A stretch of 35,655 nt of DNA from a virus (IMGVR_UViG_3300007735_000666:1-35655); one strand, 5' to 3'; counted from the first letter of the stretch, positions 1 through 8,579 are shown. A program made the numbers and translations. Notes: generated by a model from the letters alone, not told the origin.

Positions 1-58
1 GTCTTTGACCATCCCTAAATTTTGATGTTTTCAGTGTGCGAATCTGGTAACTAAGACC

Positions 59-574
59 ATGGGACACAAAAAACGATGCAATCAGGCTGAACTTGCCCGT
101 ATCTTGGGGGTGACTTCCCCCACCCTTACTAAGTTTAAGCACGACCCGACCTTTCCCGAGTTTGATGCAGACAACAACATCGAGATTTACGCCGGATGCG
201 TCTGGTGGTACCTGCGAAAAGAGGCACAGCCGGTTCCGTCAGATCCTGACATGCTGGCCGGAACCGAGTCCGATGGGCTGGAGCGTTACCGTTTAGCGCG
301 AGCACAGCAGGAAGAAATCAAGCTGGCAGAACAGCGTGGCCAGATCGTCAAACTGACGGAATTTGAGGAGACCGTGCAGGCCATTCTGGGACCGTATCGA
401 CGATTCGCTGAACACCTGAAGCGGGTGGCTGGGAACGATCTGTGGTCGATGCTGCAGGAGGCGAATGAGGAGGTTTTGCAGGGATTGGAGCGGCTGACAA
501 ATGCACATGGCGACACCACAACATCAGATCCCGTGGGATCTGTACGCGAAGCCGTCAGCAGCGGCACTGCGTGA
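59..574 (+). CDS. Terminase small subunit (DNA-recognition subunit)
   Basis: Probable small terminase, the subunit that recognises phage DNA and delivers it to the packaging motor. The N-terminal 50 residues contain a helix-turn-helix-like segment (NQAELARILGVTSPTL), as in the Nu1-type small terminases that partner GpA motors. The middle and C-terminal parts are charged and helical (RLARAQQEEIKLAEQRGQIV, then a segment around residues 120-145), as expected for an oligomerisation region. At 171 residues it is close to lambda Nu1. The gene directly precedes the large terminase and overlaps it by 74 bases, which is the strongest support. The ATG at 59 has no clear ribosome site, so the start is less certain. 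The homology is inferred from the fold pattern and position, not from an alignment. Confidence 0.75.
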   Translation: MGHKKRCNQAELARILGVTSPTLTKFKHDPTFPEFDADNNIEIYAGCVWWYLRKEAQPVPSDPDMLAGTESDGLERYRLARAQQEEIKLAEQRGQIVKLTEFEETVQAILGPYRRFAEHLKRVAGNDLWSMLQEANEEVLQGLERLTNAHGDTTTSDPVGSVREAVSSGTA

Positions 575-2522
575 CGTATTCGCCAGACACGTCATCCTGC
601 GACCGTATCGGGGGATGAGGCAATTTGCCGAGGATGAAATCATTCTGCCTGATGGACCGTACCAGGGGCAGCGGTTCAGGGTTTCGCGCCAGCCGGCACA
701 CGGGCTGTTTTTCGACGTTGTCGATCAGGGGCAATTTTTCCGCTACGCCTGCACGGGTCCGCAGCAGTCCGGCAAGACCTTGGCCTTCGTGGTCATCCCG
801 ATTCTGTATCACCTGTTTGAAAGGGTTCAGACCGTCTTATTTGGCTTGCCCACAATGGACATGGCAGCGGACAAATGGAAGATGGACATCAGGCCGGCAA
901 TCGAGGCCAGCCGGTACGCACAATACCTGCCACGCAAAGGCAGCGGATCTGGCGGTGGAACTCCGAGCCTGATTCAGTTCAACAACGGGGCAGCGTTGAA
1001 GTTCATCTCAGCCGGCGGGGACGACAGCAAGCGAGCCGGATTCACAGGGCCGGTGCTGGTTGTGACTGAGGTTTCCCACTTGGACGAAGTCGGCGGCAAG
1101 TCGGATGAAGCCACGAAGCTGAAGCAGATGGAAGGCCGAGTGCGTGCGTATCGGGCGAGCGGTCAGGCCAGAATTTATCTGGAATCGACGGTCACTGTTG
1201 AGACTGGCCGGATCTGGCAGGAGTGGAGCCAGGGCACCGCCGGCGAGGTGGTTTTCCCGTGCCATTCCTGCAGGGAGTTCATCGCTCCGAGTCGAGACAA
1301 TCTCATCGGCTACCATGAGGCTATGACAGAGGCGGAAGCGGAGATTGCCAGCCGGTGGGCCTGTCCTGCGTGCGGCATCCTGTTTGACGATACACAGCGA
1401 ATCCAGCAACTGACACAGGCACGGTTGCGGCACCGTGGGCAGGTCATCCTGCCTGATGGATCTGTGCACGGGGAGATTCCAGCCACGAAGACGATGGGAT
1501 TCAGGTACAGCGCAGCCACGAATACATTCGTCACGGCTGGCATTGTTGGGGCGGATGAATGGCGTGGGATGCGGGAGGTGGACCGGGACAACAGCGAACG
1601 CGAGATCCTGCAGTGGACATGGGCACTACCCGCGAAGGAAAAAGAGACGGCGGTTGAACCACTGGACTGGAAGACGGTCATGCACCGCCAGAGCCAGTAT
1701 CGGCGGGGGCTGATCCCTGCAGACTGCAGCCGCATTGCAGCCGGTGTGGACGTGCGAGCGGCACAGTTGGACTGGTTTGTGGTTGCCAAGCACGACACGA
1801 GCGGGCAGCCGTTTTGTGTGGACTACGGCTATGAGCCGATACAGCGAGAACTCACGGATCTGCCGACGGCCATTCGTCAGGCGGTGCGGCTGCTGATGGA
1901 GAAGTTTGAGGCGGGCTGGGAGATGGAGAACGGCGGGCAGAAGCCGGCGGAAATCGTGATGATTGACGCCGGATGGGAAACGGATCTGATTCGCAGCATC
2001 GTGGCCACAAACAGTACATGGAACACCTGCAAGGGGTTCGGGTTCAGGCAGCATTCAGGGACGACCTACCATGCACCGAAAGACCGGAGCAAGGTCACAC
2101 TCAGGATTGGCGAGGGCTGGCATGATGTCGCATTTTTGGACGGTGCGAAGCGGCTGAGGGAGTACCAGAACAATGCAGACCACTGGAAGCGGCGAGTGCA
2201 CCAGGCTTTGAGTGTTGACGCCACCAGTGCGGCGGCATTGTTGCTGCCACGGACAGACAAGCCGGAAGGCCGGATGGAAGTGGCGAAGCAATTGACAGCC
2301 GAACGCGAGGTGCAGGAGTTTCAGGTCGGGAAGGGCACGATCACAAAATGGGTGCAGACATTTACGCGGAACCACCTGCTTGACGCCTGCTATCTGGCGT
2401 TTGTGGGCCATTCCGTGTTAGAATTCGACAGAAAACGAGCTGAGAAAATTGCGGAAAATAGACCGCAAAACGGCGTTATTTCCGGCAAAAAGGCCGAAAA
2501 ATTTGTGAAAGGTTGGAAATGA
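501..2522 (+). CDS. Terminase large subunit, lambda GpA family
   Basis: ATP-driven packaging motor and nuclease that cuts concatemeric DNA and fills the prohead. The Walker A motif GPQQSGKT is at residues 86-93 and the Walker B-like segment VLVVTE is at 185-190. A Cys4 pair (CHSC at 254-257 and CPAC at 288-291) forms the small zinc-binding insert seen in GpA-type enzymes. The nuclease domain starts near residue 413 with GVDVR, has MIDAG near 487, and ends with a LLDACYLA-type motif typical of the family. The length of 673 residues is near lambda GpA (641). The start is inside the small terminase gene; an ATG at 507 is also possible. A family terminase of this kind usually makes cohesive or defined ends, which I infer but cannot see. 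Confidence 0.95.
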   Translation: MHMATPQHQIPWDLYAKPSAAALRDVFARHVILRPYRGMRQFAEDEIILPDGPYQGQRFRVSRQPAHGLFFDVVDQGQFFRYACTGPQQSGKTLAFVVIPILYHLFERVQTVLFGLPTMDMAADKWKMDIRPAIEASRYAQYLPRKGSGSGGGTPSLIQFNNGAALKFISAGGDDSKRAGFTGPVLVVTEVSHLDEVGGKSDEATKLKQMEGRVRAYRASGQARIYLESTVTVETGRIWQEWSQGTAGEVVFPCHSCREFIAPSRDNLIGYHEAMTEAEAEIASRWACPACGILFDDTQRIQQLTQARLRHRGQVILPDGSVHGEIPATKTMGFRYSAATNTFVTAGIVGADEWRGMREVDRDNSEREILQWTWALPAKEKETAVEPLDWKTVMHRQSQYRRGLIPADCSRIAAGVDVRAAQLDWFVVAKHDTSGQPFCVDYGYEPIQRELTDLPTAIRQAVRLLMEKFEAGWEMENGGQKPAEIVMIDAGWETDLIRSIVATNSTWNTCKGFGFRQHSGTTYHAPKDRSKVTLRIGEGWHDVAFLDGAKRLREYQNNADHWKRRVHQALSVDATSAAALLLPRTDKPEGRMEVAKQLTAEREVQEFQVGKGTITKWVQTFTRNHLLDACYLAFVGHSVLEFDRKRAEKIAENRPQNGVISGKKAEKFVKGWK

Positions 2523-2713
2523 AGCCATTGAAACCGCCGGGATACGTCAAACGCCATTACACGGCACCGCATCGGGTTCCGGGCTGCGGGTCTTGTCCGC
2601 AGTGTGGTCAGTTTTCGCCTGTGCAGCACACTGCGACCACTGGCGAGTTCTCCACGCAGTACCGGGCGTGCGGGTGTGGCAATCGTTTCCAGACCGTTAT
2701 CCGGAGGGGCTGA
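2519..2713 (+). CDS. Small zinc-ribbon-like protein
   Basis: A protein of 64 residues starting at an ATG that overlaps the terminase stop (ATGA). It has two cysteine pairs, CGSCPQC and CGC, spaced like a zinc ribbon, plus several basic residues, so nucleic-acid binding is plausible. I do not recognise a named family. An in-frame TTG lies six bases upstream, but the ATGA overlap is the pattern used throughout this genome. Its position between the terminase and the connector genes suggests a late, packaging-linked role, which is inference only. Confidence 0.6.
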   Translation: MKPLKPPGYVKRHYTAPHRVPGCGSCPQCGQFSPVQHTATTGEFSTQYRACGCGNRFQTVIRRG

Positions 2714-2714
2714 A

Positions 2715-2852
2715 ATGCCGATGAAAAAGGGCTACGGCAAACAGGCGATTGCACAGAATATCCGACTGCTGATCCGTGAGGGACGACCGCCAAAGCAAGC
2801 GGCTGCCATCGCCTACGAAAAGGCACGCGAAGAACGACGGAAAGCCCGCTGA
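2715..2852 (+). CDS. Small basic phage protein (45 aa)
   Basis: A 45-residue, strongly basic, helical protein (starts MPMKKGYGKQAIAQNI). The pattern of KGYxKxxIxxNI followed by GxPxKQAxAIA is one I know from many small, uncharacterised tailed-phage proteins found next to portal and terminase genes. The ATG at 2715 has a strong ribosome site, GGAGGGG, just upstream and starts two bases after the previous stop. It is too short for normal ORF thresholds, but the ribosome site and family-like pattern make it credible. Function is unknown. Confidence 0.65.
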   Translation: MPMKKGYGKQAIAQNIRLLIREGRPPKQAAAIAYEKAREERRKAR

Positions 2853-2885
2853 CTTCCAGACGTTTGGAATACCCGTCTGGAAGTC
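2851..2885 (+). terminator. 12-bp perfect hairpin at the stop codon
   Basis: GACTTCCAGACG (2851-2862) and CGTCTGGAAGTC (2874-2885) form a perfect 12-bp stem with an 11-base loop. The left arm includes most of the stop codon of the 45-residue protein. No T-run follows, so it is not a standard intrinsic terminator. It may be an RNA-processing or mRNA-stability element or an operator. Confidence 0.5.
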
Positions 2886-2912
2886 CTGCCAGCCTGCTGC
2901 GACAGTGGCAGC

Positions 2913-3149
2913 ATGGCACGATCAGCAGCAGAACGCCTGGCACTGTTTGAGTCCATCCGCGACAAGGTCGAGGGGGCATTGGCGAGCGGTGCGCCCGTTG
3001 TCAGCTATACCGTTGACGGGCAGATGGTTCAGAAAGAGCCCACCAGCACCTGGCTGGCAGAACTGGATGCGAGAATTGCTGACCTGAGACGGCAGGCATC
3101 TGGCGGAATGAGTCGGTCCCGGAATCTTGTGAGGTTCCGTAATGTCTGA
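2913..3149 (+). CDS. gpW-like head-tail connector protein
   Basis: A 78-residue protein placed directly before the portal, where lambda gpW and its relatives are encoded. The pattern fits that family: an N-terminal helix (AERLALFESIRDKVEGALAS), a short beta-hairpin (VVSYTVDGQMVQKE) and a second helix (TWLAELDARIADLRRQA). Such proteins close the portal channel and join head to tail. The gene overlaps the portal start by eight bases. The ATG at 2913 lacks a strong ribosome site. The assignment rests on size, predicted secondary structure and position. Confidence 0.65.
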   Translation: MARSAAERLALFESIRDKVEGALASGAPVVSYTVDGQMVQKEPTSTWLAELDARIADLRRQASGGMSRSRNLVRFRNV

Positions 3150-5100
3150 CCTGCAGAAGCGAGTGCACAGCGCAGCACAGCCCACGCGACTGGACCGCAT
3201 TATCGGGGCTGTGAGTCCCGTGTTGGCGGCAAAGCGAGTCAAAGCCCGTGTTGACCATGAACTGCGTCTGGCCATCAGCCAGAGGGCCGCAGAGCGGTTT
3301 ACGGCATGGGAAGCAGCAGACCACGACCGCCTGCGCGGGGAAAAGTGGCTGGCCAGCAAGCTGACGACAAACGATGCGCTTCAGTCCGAGCTTGAGACGC
3401 TGATTGACCGGGCGGTGGATCTGTACCGTACCGATGTTTTCGCGGCGTCTGCAATCAACGGGCGAGTGGACAACGTCATCGGCGTGGGGATTCGTCCGCA
3501 GTGTCGAGTGCAGCCAGAACGCGGCATCCTGACACCACGACAGGCCGAAGATTTTCGCGTCATGTCGGAATGGTTGTTTCAGCGATGGGCCGAGGCCGAG
3601 GGGTGGCACACGAAGCAAAGAATGCTGGAGCGGTGCAACGCAATTTTCGGCGAATCGTGGCTGCACATGGCTGATGATGATGACCCGGCAAAGCCAGTCA
3701 CGCTGACGGTTCAGGTCATCCATCCGCAGCGCATTCCATTGTTCGGGTACGGACCACTGGCACCGACTGCAATTCGGCGTTTGGGGCTACGACTGGATGC
3801 AAAAGGCAAGCCGATTGCGGCGTATGTCACGAAGACGCTGCCGAATGATTCCTACGGGTACGACCTGCGGGAAAACGAGGTCAGTCTTGACGACCTGCTG
3901 CACTGCTATGAGGAGCAGACGCCCGGGCAGTTGCGTGGCGTTCCGTGGTTGGCACCAGCCATGCCGAAGCTGAAAGACCTGAAGGATTTTGTGTATGCAA
4001 ATTTAATTGCCGAACAGGTGGCAGCCTGTCACGGGGCATTCGTCACGGGCGTGACTGACCCGGCGACGCTGGCCGACGCTGGCCGCAGCCGCAGCAATCT
4101 TGAAGACCTGGCACCCGGCACGATTCAATACTTGGCCGAGGGCGAAGGGATCACATTCAGCGACCCGGCGCGACCGGGCACGACACTGGCACCGTATGTT
4201 GAATGGTCGTTGCACGGGGTTGCGGCTGCCCTACGGTATCCGTATGAACTCCTTGCAAAGCAGTTCACGAACAACTTCAGCGGCGGGCGGTTGGCGTTAA
4301 TTGATGGCCGGATTACGTTCAAGGTATGGCAGTCCTGTTTGATTGAGCAAGTCTTCCGCAAGGTGTGGGCGCGGTTCATTGACCGCGCTGTGGTGCAGGG
4401 CGTTCTGCCGGTTGATCCCGTGAAGTACGAAGAGCACAGGGAGCATTTCTTACAGCACCAGTGGATTCCGCCGGGCTGGCCGTGGGTTGATCCGCAGAAG
4501 GAAGTGCAGGCCGATATTCTGGCGATTGAATCAGGCCTGACGACGCAGACGGAAAGCCTTGCGAGTCGTGGCCGTGACTTCGACGAAACACTGCAGCAGA
4601 TTGAACGTGAGCAGCGGGCGAAGGCCGACATGGAAGCCCGCATGATGGCGTATCGTGCGGATCTGGAGTTAGACCAGCCCGACATGCCAGACGATCCGGA
4701 TGACGACGAACAGGACAGCGGAGCGGATTACGGTGTGGCCACGTTGGCGGTGGCGAAGAAATACACGGGCATTGACTTTCGACCGCCGGCAGGCGTGCGA
4801 GCGGAGGCGAAACGGGGCCTTGAGTGGCGGCGTGAATACAAACGCGGTGGCACTGCGGTAGGGATTGCAAGGGCGAGAGACCTGAGCAACGGGAAGGCCA
4901 TGAGTCCGAGCACAATCGGGCGGATGGTCTCATTCTTTGCACGCCACGAAGTTGACAAGCAAGGTGAAGGATTTGCACCCGGTGAACCAGGCTATCCGAG
5001 CAATGGCCGGATTGCGTGGGCACTGTGGGGTGGCGATCCCGGCAAAGCCTGGTCGAACAAAGTGAAGCGGCAGATGGAAGCGAGGGACAAGGCACAATGA
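3142..5100 (+). CDS. Portal protein, lambda family, with extra C-terminal domain
   Basis: Portal protein, the dodecameric ring at the head vertex through which DNA passes. Residues 1-500 match the lambda GpB-type portal layout, with features such as RTDVFAASAINGRVDNVIG and HPQRIPLFGYG, and a late segment rich in aromatic and basic residues (WIPPGWPWVDPQKE). An acidic linker (DMPDDPDDDEQDS) follows. The final 120 or so residues form an additional domain with RRGLEWRREY, ARARDLSNG, FFARHEVDK and GRIAWALWGGD motifs. I recognise this as a widespread phage domain of unknown role that also occurs alone or fused to other head proteins. At 652 residues it is longer than lambda GpB (533), and the fusion accounts for the difference. 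Confidence 0.93.
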   Translation: MSDLQKRVHSAAQPTRLDRIIGAVSPVLAAKRVKARVDHELRLAISQRAAERFTAWEAADHDRLRGEKWLASKLTTNDALQSELETLIDRAVDLYRTDVFAASAINGRVDNVIGVGIRPQCRVQPERGILTPRQAEDFRVMSEWLFQRWAEAEGWHTKQRMLERCNAIFGESWLHMADDDDPAKPVTLTVQVIHPQRIPLFGYGPLAPTAIRRLGLRLDAKGKPIAAYVTKTLPNDSYGYDLRENEVSLDDLLHCYEEQTPGQLRGVPWLAPAMPKLKDLKDFVYANLIAEQVAACHGAFVTGVTDPATLADAGRSRSNLEDLAPGTIQYLAEGEGITFSDPARPGTTLAPYVEWSLHGVAAALRYPYELLAKQFTNNFSGGRLALIDGRITFKVWQSCLIEQVFRKVWARFIDRAVVQGVLPVDPVKYEEHREHFLQHQWIPPGWPWVDPQKEVQADILAIESGLTTQTESLASRGRDFDETLQQIEREQRAKADMEARMMAYRADLELDQPDMPDDPDDDEQDSGADYGVATLAVAKKYTGIDFRPPAGVRAEAKRGLEWRREYKRGGTAVGIARARDLSNGKAMSPSTIGRMVSFFARHEVDKQGEGFAPGEPGYPSNGRIAWALWGGDPGKAWSNKVKRQMEARDKAQ

Positions 5101-6251
5101 AGACAATCCAGACGCTGACAGATCCCGGCATGTTTCGTACCGATCGACTTCCGGCACCACCGGTCAGAGTTGACCGGAAGGCGAACGTTATTTTCGGCGC
5201 GTCATTGATGCAGGTGGGAAACCTGAACGACGCGGAGGTGCGACCGTGGACAGTGGACGCGAAAACGCTGGATCAGGCGTTGGCACTGAGCACACGCAGC
5301 CCGAACGGACTGAAAGCCCGATTCACTCACCCGAACATGTCTGCCGATGGCATGGGCAGCTATCTTGGACGCTGGAAGAATCTGCGGATTGACGGCGACA
5401 CACTGCGCGGAGATTTGCACATTGCAGACGCTGCGTTCACGAGTCCGCAGGGCGACCTGGGGAACTACGTGATGGATCTGGCGGAGTCTGACCCGGAATC
5501 GTTTGGCGTCAGTCTGGCAACGAAGCTTGACCAGGGAGACCTGCAGGCGTTTCAGGCTGCGAACGATGCGAAGCCAAAGGGCGAGCGTGGCATGTGGCCG
5601 ATGCGGTTCGCAGCAATCAAAGCCGGTGACGTGGTTGACGATCCTGCAGCCACACGCGGCGGCATGTTCTCACTTGAGGCCGATTTGCGAGATCTTCCAG
5701 CACAGGCAACCGCCCTGCTGAGTACATATTTTGGCGATGCACAGCCCGACGTGGTCAGGGGCCGCATTGCTTCATTTCTTGACCGCTATTTCGCGAGCAG
5801 AGGAGATCAGCCAGTGGCTGAAGAAACCGAGCCGCAGGCACCTGCAGAGACGCCTGAACAGCCGACGCCAGCCGTGGAAACACAGCCGGTTGCTGATCTG
5901 TCTGCCGTCGAGGTGGTGCCTGAAGTTGTGACGAGCAGCACCGCAGACCTGGCACAGGTCGAGCGGCAACGCTGCAAAAAGATCCGAGCACTGTGCGATC
6001 TGGCCGGATGCGGGGACAAATTCAACACGTTTGTGGACGCTGGATTCAGTGTCGAGGAAACACAAGCGGCGTTGAAGGATCTGATGGGCAAGCGTGGCAG
6101 TGTGCTGGATGCAGCACCCGAACCGCCGGCAGACCCGAACGCAAAGTACCGGGCGGAGTTTGCACAGCACAAGCACCTTCTGAGCGTTTCAGAAGATCAG
6201 TACATCCGCAGCCGTCGAATCGACGACGGGCTGGAACCACTTCAGAAGTGA
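5097..6251 (+). CDS. Prohead protease fused to scaffold
   Basis: Head maturation protease with an attached scaffold region. The N-terminal 180 residues resemble the herpesvirus-assemblin-like fold of phage prohead proteases: a His in RFTHPNM (about residue 78) and Ser residues in SDPESFGVS (about 135-139) are the likely catalytic pair. A Pro/Glu-rich linker (about residues 240-265) leads to a helical C-terminal region of about 100 residues, as expected for a scaffold released by self-cleavage. The start at 5097 overlaps the portal stop (ATGA) and gives 384 residues. The order portal, protease, decoration, capsid supports the role. A relation to the Mu I protease is likely because the capsid is Mu-type, but I cannot confirm it. 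Confidence 0.8.
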   Translation: MKTIQTLTDPGMFRTDRLPAPPVRVDRKANVIFGASLMQVGNLNDAEVRPWTVDAKTLDQALALSTRSPNGLKARFTHPNMSADGMGSYLGRWKNLRIDGDTLRGDLHIADAAFTSPQGDLGNYVMDLAESDPESFGVSLATKLDQGDLQAFQAANDAKPKGERGMWPMRFAAIKAGDVVDDPAATRGGMFSLEADLRDLPAQATALLSTYFGDAQPDVVRGRIASFLDRYFASRGDQPVAEETEPQAPAETPEQPTPAVETQPVADLSAVEVVPEVVTSSTADLAQVERQRCKKIRALCDLAGCGDKFNTFVDAGFSVEETQAALKDLMGKRGSVLDAAPEPPADPNAKYRAEFAQHKHLLSVSEDQYIRSRRIDDGLEPLQK

Positions 6252-6264
6252 GGAGAATTGACCG

Positions 6265-6672
6265 ATGGCAGTAACAGCAAATCAGGTTGTGTTGATGCAG
6301 GACGCTGGCGATATCGTCCAGGCCAAAGCAGCAGCAGTGAACCTGTACCAGAACACGATTGCATTCTACGACGCTTCAACCGGATTCGTCACCAATGACG
6401 ACAACGGTGGGGCGAACGCATTTGCCGGCATCGTGTATCAGCAGTGCGACAACAGCGGCGGCAGTGCCGGTGACAAGGTCGTGGAGCTGTGGACCGAAGG
6501 CGTTTTCCGTCTGACAGGATCGAGTTTCACGCAGGGCACTGCGGGCGATTTGATCTACGCAACGGACAATTTCGTCATCACTGCAACCAGCACGAGCGCA
6601 TCCCGAATCGGTCGGGCTGTCAACTACGTTTCCGCAACTCAGATGGACGTCATGATTGACGTGCTGGGCTGA
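6265..6672 (+). CDS. Capsid decoration (head-stabilising) protein
   Basis: A 135-residue, beta-rich, low-charge protein directly before the major capsid gene, the usual site of gpD-like or DUF2190-like decoration proteins that bind the outside of the expanded head. It has alternating small residues and regular turns (GDKVVELWTEGVFRLTG and GTAGDLIYATDNFVI). A good ribosome site, GAGGAG, precedes the ATG. A related-looking protein is encoded at 9980. Assignment is by position and composition. Confidence 0.7.
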   Translation: MAVTANQVVLMQDAGDIVQAKAAAVNLYQNTIAFYDASTGFVTNDDNGGANAFAGIVYQQCDNSGGSAGDKVVELWTEGVFRLTGSSFTQGTAGDLIYATDNFVITATSTSASRIGRAVNYVSATQMDVMIDVLG

Positions 6673-6700
6673 TCAATTTTGACCTGAAAGGGTTTGGACC

Positions 6701-7621
6701 ATGGCTCTCGATATTGCATCAGCACAGGTCAAACTGCGTGACCTGACAGCGAAGTTTGACAACAGGGTCTCCGCAGCAACTCCGTTTTATCCGTCTGTCT
6801 GCTACGACGCCTCCAGTGTGCGGACATCCGAGAAGTACGGATGGATTGGCAACATGCCGGGGATGCGTGAGTGGTTGGGTGAACGCCAGTTTTCCGAACT
6901 GCGAGCCGCGAATTTCGTGCTTGAAAACAAGCACTGGGAAAGCAGCCTGCTGATCAAGAAAACCGACCTTGCCGACGACAACCTCGGGCAGTACGGGCCG
7001 GTCCTTGAGCAGTTGGGCATCGAGGCCGCTCATCATCCTGATGAGCTGTGGTTTTCTGTGCTGGAACAGGGCGAAAGCACCGCGTGCTTCGACGGCCAGT
7101 TTTTCTTCGACACTGACCACGTTTGGGGCAACAGCGGCAGCCAGTCGAACGACATCACCAGCACCGTTGCCAGCACGTCAGCACCGACCGTGGCGGAGAT
7201 CAAGACCGCAATTCGGAAGATGATTCGGACGATGTTGGCGTTCAAAAACGACCAGGGGAAGCTCTACAACCGCCCGACGGTTGGCCGGCTGAATGACCTG
7301 ACGTTGCTGGTTCCGCTGGCCTTGCGGGATCTGGTGTATGACGCGCTCGAATCGGAATTGATCAGCAACAGCAGCAACGTTGTTGTCGATCGTCCGAACA
7401 TCGTGTCCAGCCCGTATTTGACCAGTGACGTGAAGCTGTATCTGTTCAAGACCGGCGAAGCGGTGAAGCCTTTCGGGTTTCAGCGACGCGAGCCGCTAAC
7501 GCGAATGATGAAGGGCATTGACGACCTCGAAACGAAGGACGTCAAGTTCATGACCGAAGCCCGCTACAACGTGGGATACTTCGCATGGTGGACTTCGATT
7601 CTGTGCACGCTGACGACCTGA
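6701..7621 (+). CDS. Major capsid protein, Mu gpT family
   Basis: Main shell protein of the head. It carries the hallmarks of the Mu-like gpT family: WIGNMPGMREWLGER near residue 50, FVLENKHWESSLLIKK near 75, DDNLGQYGPVLEQLG near 95, and CFDGQFFFDTDH near 130-140. At 306 residues it is the usual size for this family. The fold is HK97-like by family knowledge. Its pairing with a lambda-type terminase and portal is a mosaic feature. The start has AAAGGG upstream. A double hairpin after the stop probably separates its expression from the minor connector genes. Confidence 0.92.
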   Translation: MALDIASAQVKLRDLTAKFDNRVSAATPFYPSVCYDASSVRTSEKYGWIGNMPGMREWLGERQFSELRAANFVLENKHWESSLLIKKTDLADDNLGQYGPVLEQLGIEAAHHPDELWFSVLEQGESTACFDGQFFFDTDHVWGNSGSQSNDITSTVASTSAPTVAEIKTAIRKMIRTMLAFKNDQGKLYNRPTVGRLNDLTLLVPLALRDLVYDALESELISNSSNVVVDRPNIVSSPYLTSDVKLYLFKTGEAVKPFGFQRREPLTRMMKGIDDLETKDVKFMTEARYNVGYFAWWTSILCTLTT

Positions 7622-7645
7622 TGACGGCGGTGTGATTTGAGCAAC

Positions 7646-7707
7646 GCCGGCAGCGACGGCTGCCGGCGGCTGCCACTGCATCCGCCATGCGGTGGCAGCA
7701 TCTTTTC
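7646..7707 (+). terminator. Tandem hairpins after the capsid gene, attenuator or terminator
   Basis: Hairpin one pairs GCCGGCAGC (7646-7654) with GCTGCCGGC (7659-7667), with a GACG loop. Hairpin two pairs 7669-7681 (GCTGCCACTGCAT) with 7687-7699 over 13 bp with one wobble pair, and is followed by ATCTTTTC. The weak T-tract suggests a leaky terminator that limits transcription beyond the highly expressed capsid gene; mRNA stabilisation is the alternative. Confidence 0.6.
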
Positions 7708-7725
7708 GGCGGGAGGATTTGGACA

Positions 7726-7965
7726 ATGCCAACATATCGAATTGGACTGGGGAAGGCGGCGGAAGGCCGTCACAAAGAGACCAACAAACGACACTTCCGC
7801 AGCCGTCTTTCGACGGGTGCGTTTCTGGAAGTTGCAGACGGTAAGCCGATCACGCTGACCGTCAACGAAGTCGATGACATCATGGTGCAGAATCTTGCCA
7901 GTCGTGATTTCATCACGCTGGAAGAATCTGCCACAACCACACCTCAGCCGAGCCGCGCACGATGA
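7726..7965 (+). CDS. Hypothetical protein between capsid and head-closure genes
   Basis: A 79-residue protein (starts MPTYRIGLGKAAEG) with a strong ribosome site (GGGAGGA) before the ATG at 7726. The middle has a beta-like segment (SGAFLEVADGKPITL-like region) and the end is a Thr/Pro/Ser-rich tail. It overlaps the next gene by four bases. In many siphoviruses this slot holds a small connector or head-fibre protein, but I recognise no family and assign no function. An upstream in-frame ATG at 7687 lies inside the hairpin and has no ribosome site. Confidence 0.7.
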   Translation: MPTYRIGLGKAAEGRHKETNKRHFRSRLSTGAFLEVADGKPITLTVNEVDDIMVQNLASRDFITLEESATTTPQPSRAR

Positions 7966-8579
7966 GCCTGAGAGACCAATTTGCGGAAGACGTTTGCGCG
8001 ATCCTGAACACCGATGAACTCGGTGAGCAGGCGACGTGGACGAATTCCGCAAACGTGGTCATTCCGCGCACTGTCCGACTGATTGAACAGCCTGAGCGGC
8101 AGACGATCAGGAGGGCACACATCTGGACGCCAGCAAGCACCACAGCAGTGACTGCAGGGGACACGTTCAGAGTCAAGCGAGGCAACGTGACAACAACGTG
8201 GGTGGTGATGTTTACAGATCCTGCAGAGACGGCTTTGCAGCGGTCTTATTGCCACCTGCAGTTGAGTGAGTTCGTCACACTGAAGCAACGACGAACAGCC
8301 ACAGGGCCGGCAAAGGCCGAGCGGCAGTTTGTTGATTCCGAGGTGGCACAGATCCGGGCGAAGTGGTTTTTGTCAAGTGCCGAGATATCCGCGACACAGG
8401 CCGGCAAACGTCGTGCGATGGTCGGGGAATACTACTGCATTTTGCAGAGTCTCAGGGACGTCAACGTGGCGGACACGGTGACAAATGCAGACGGGGAGGC
8501 GTATCGGATTGAGCGGGTTGAAAACCAGTTCAATCGGGTGGATTTGCCCTATCTGATTTGTGCGCGGTGTGACACATGA
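7962..8579 (+). CDS. Head-tail joining / head-closure protein
   Basis: A 205-residue protein starting at an ATG that overlaps the previous stop. It has two beta-rich halves, the first containing AGDTFRVKRGNVTTTW and the second DTVTNADGEAYRIERVEN. The second motif is typical of head-tail adaptors of the FII / gp16 type, which dock the tail on the portal ring. Its place after the capsid gene and before the gp10-like and tail-terminator genes fits. Whether one or two adaptor domains are present needs a profile search. Confidence 0.6.
   Translation: MSLRDQFAEDVCAILNTDELGEQATWTNSANVVIPRTVRLIEQPERQTIRRAHIWTPASTTAVTAGDTFRVKRGNVTTTWVVMFTDPAETALQRSYCHLQLSEFVTLKQRRTATGPAKAERQFVDSEVAQIRAKWFLSSAEISATQAGKRRAMVGEYYCILQSLRDVNVADTVTNADGEAYRIERVENQFNRVDLPYLICARCDT

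Noticed and set aside
1-58. Possible promoter before the small terminase
   Set aside because: TTGACC at 5-10 has no acceptable -10 at a suitable distance, and there is no clear ribosome site for the gene at 59. I could not support a promoter.
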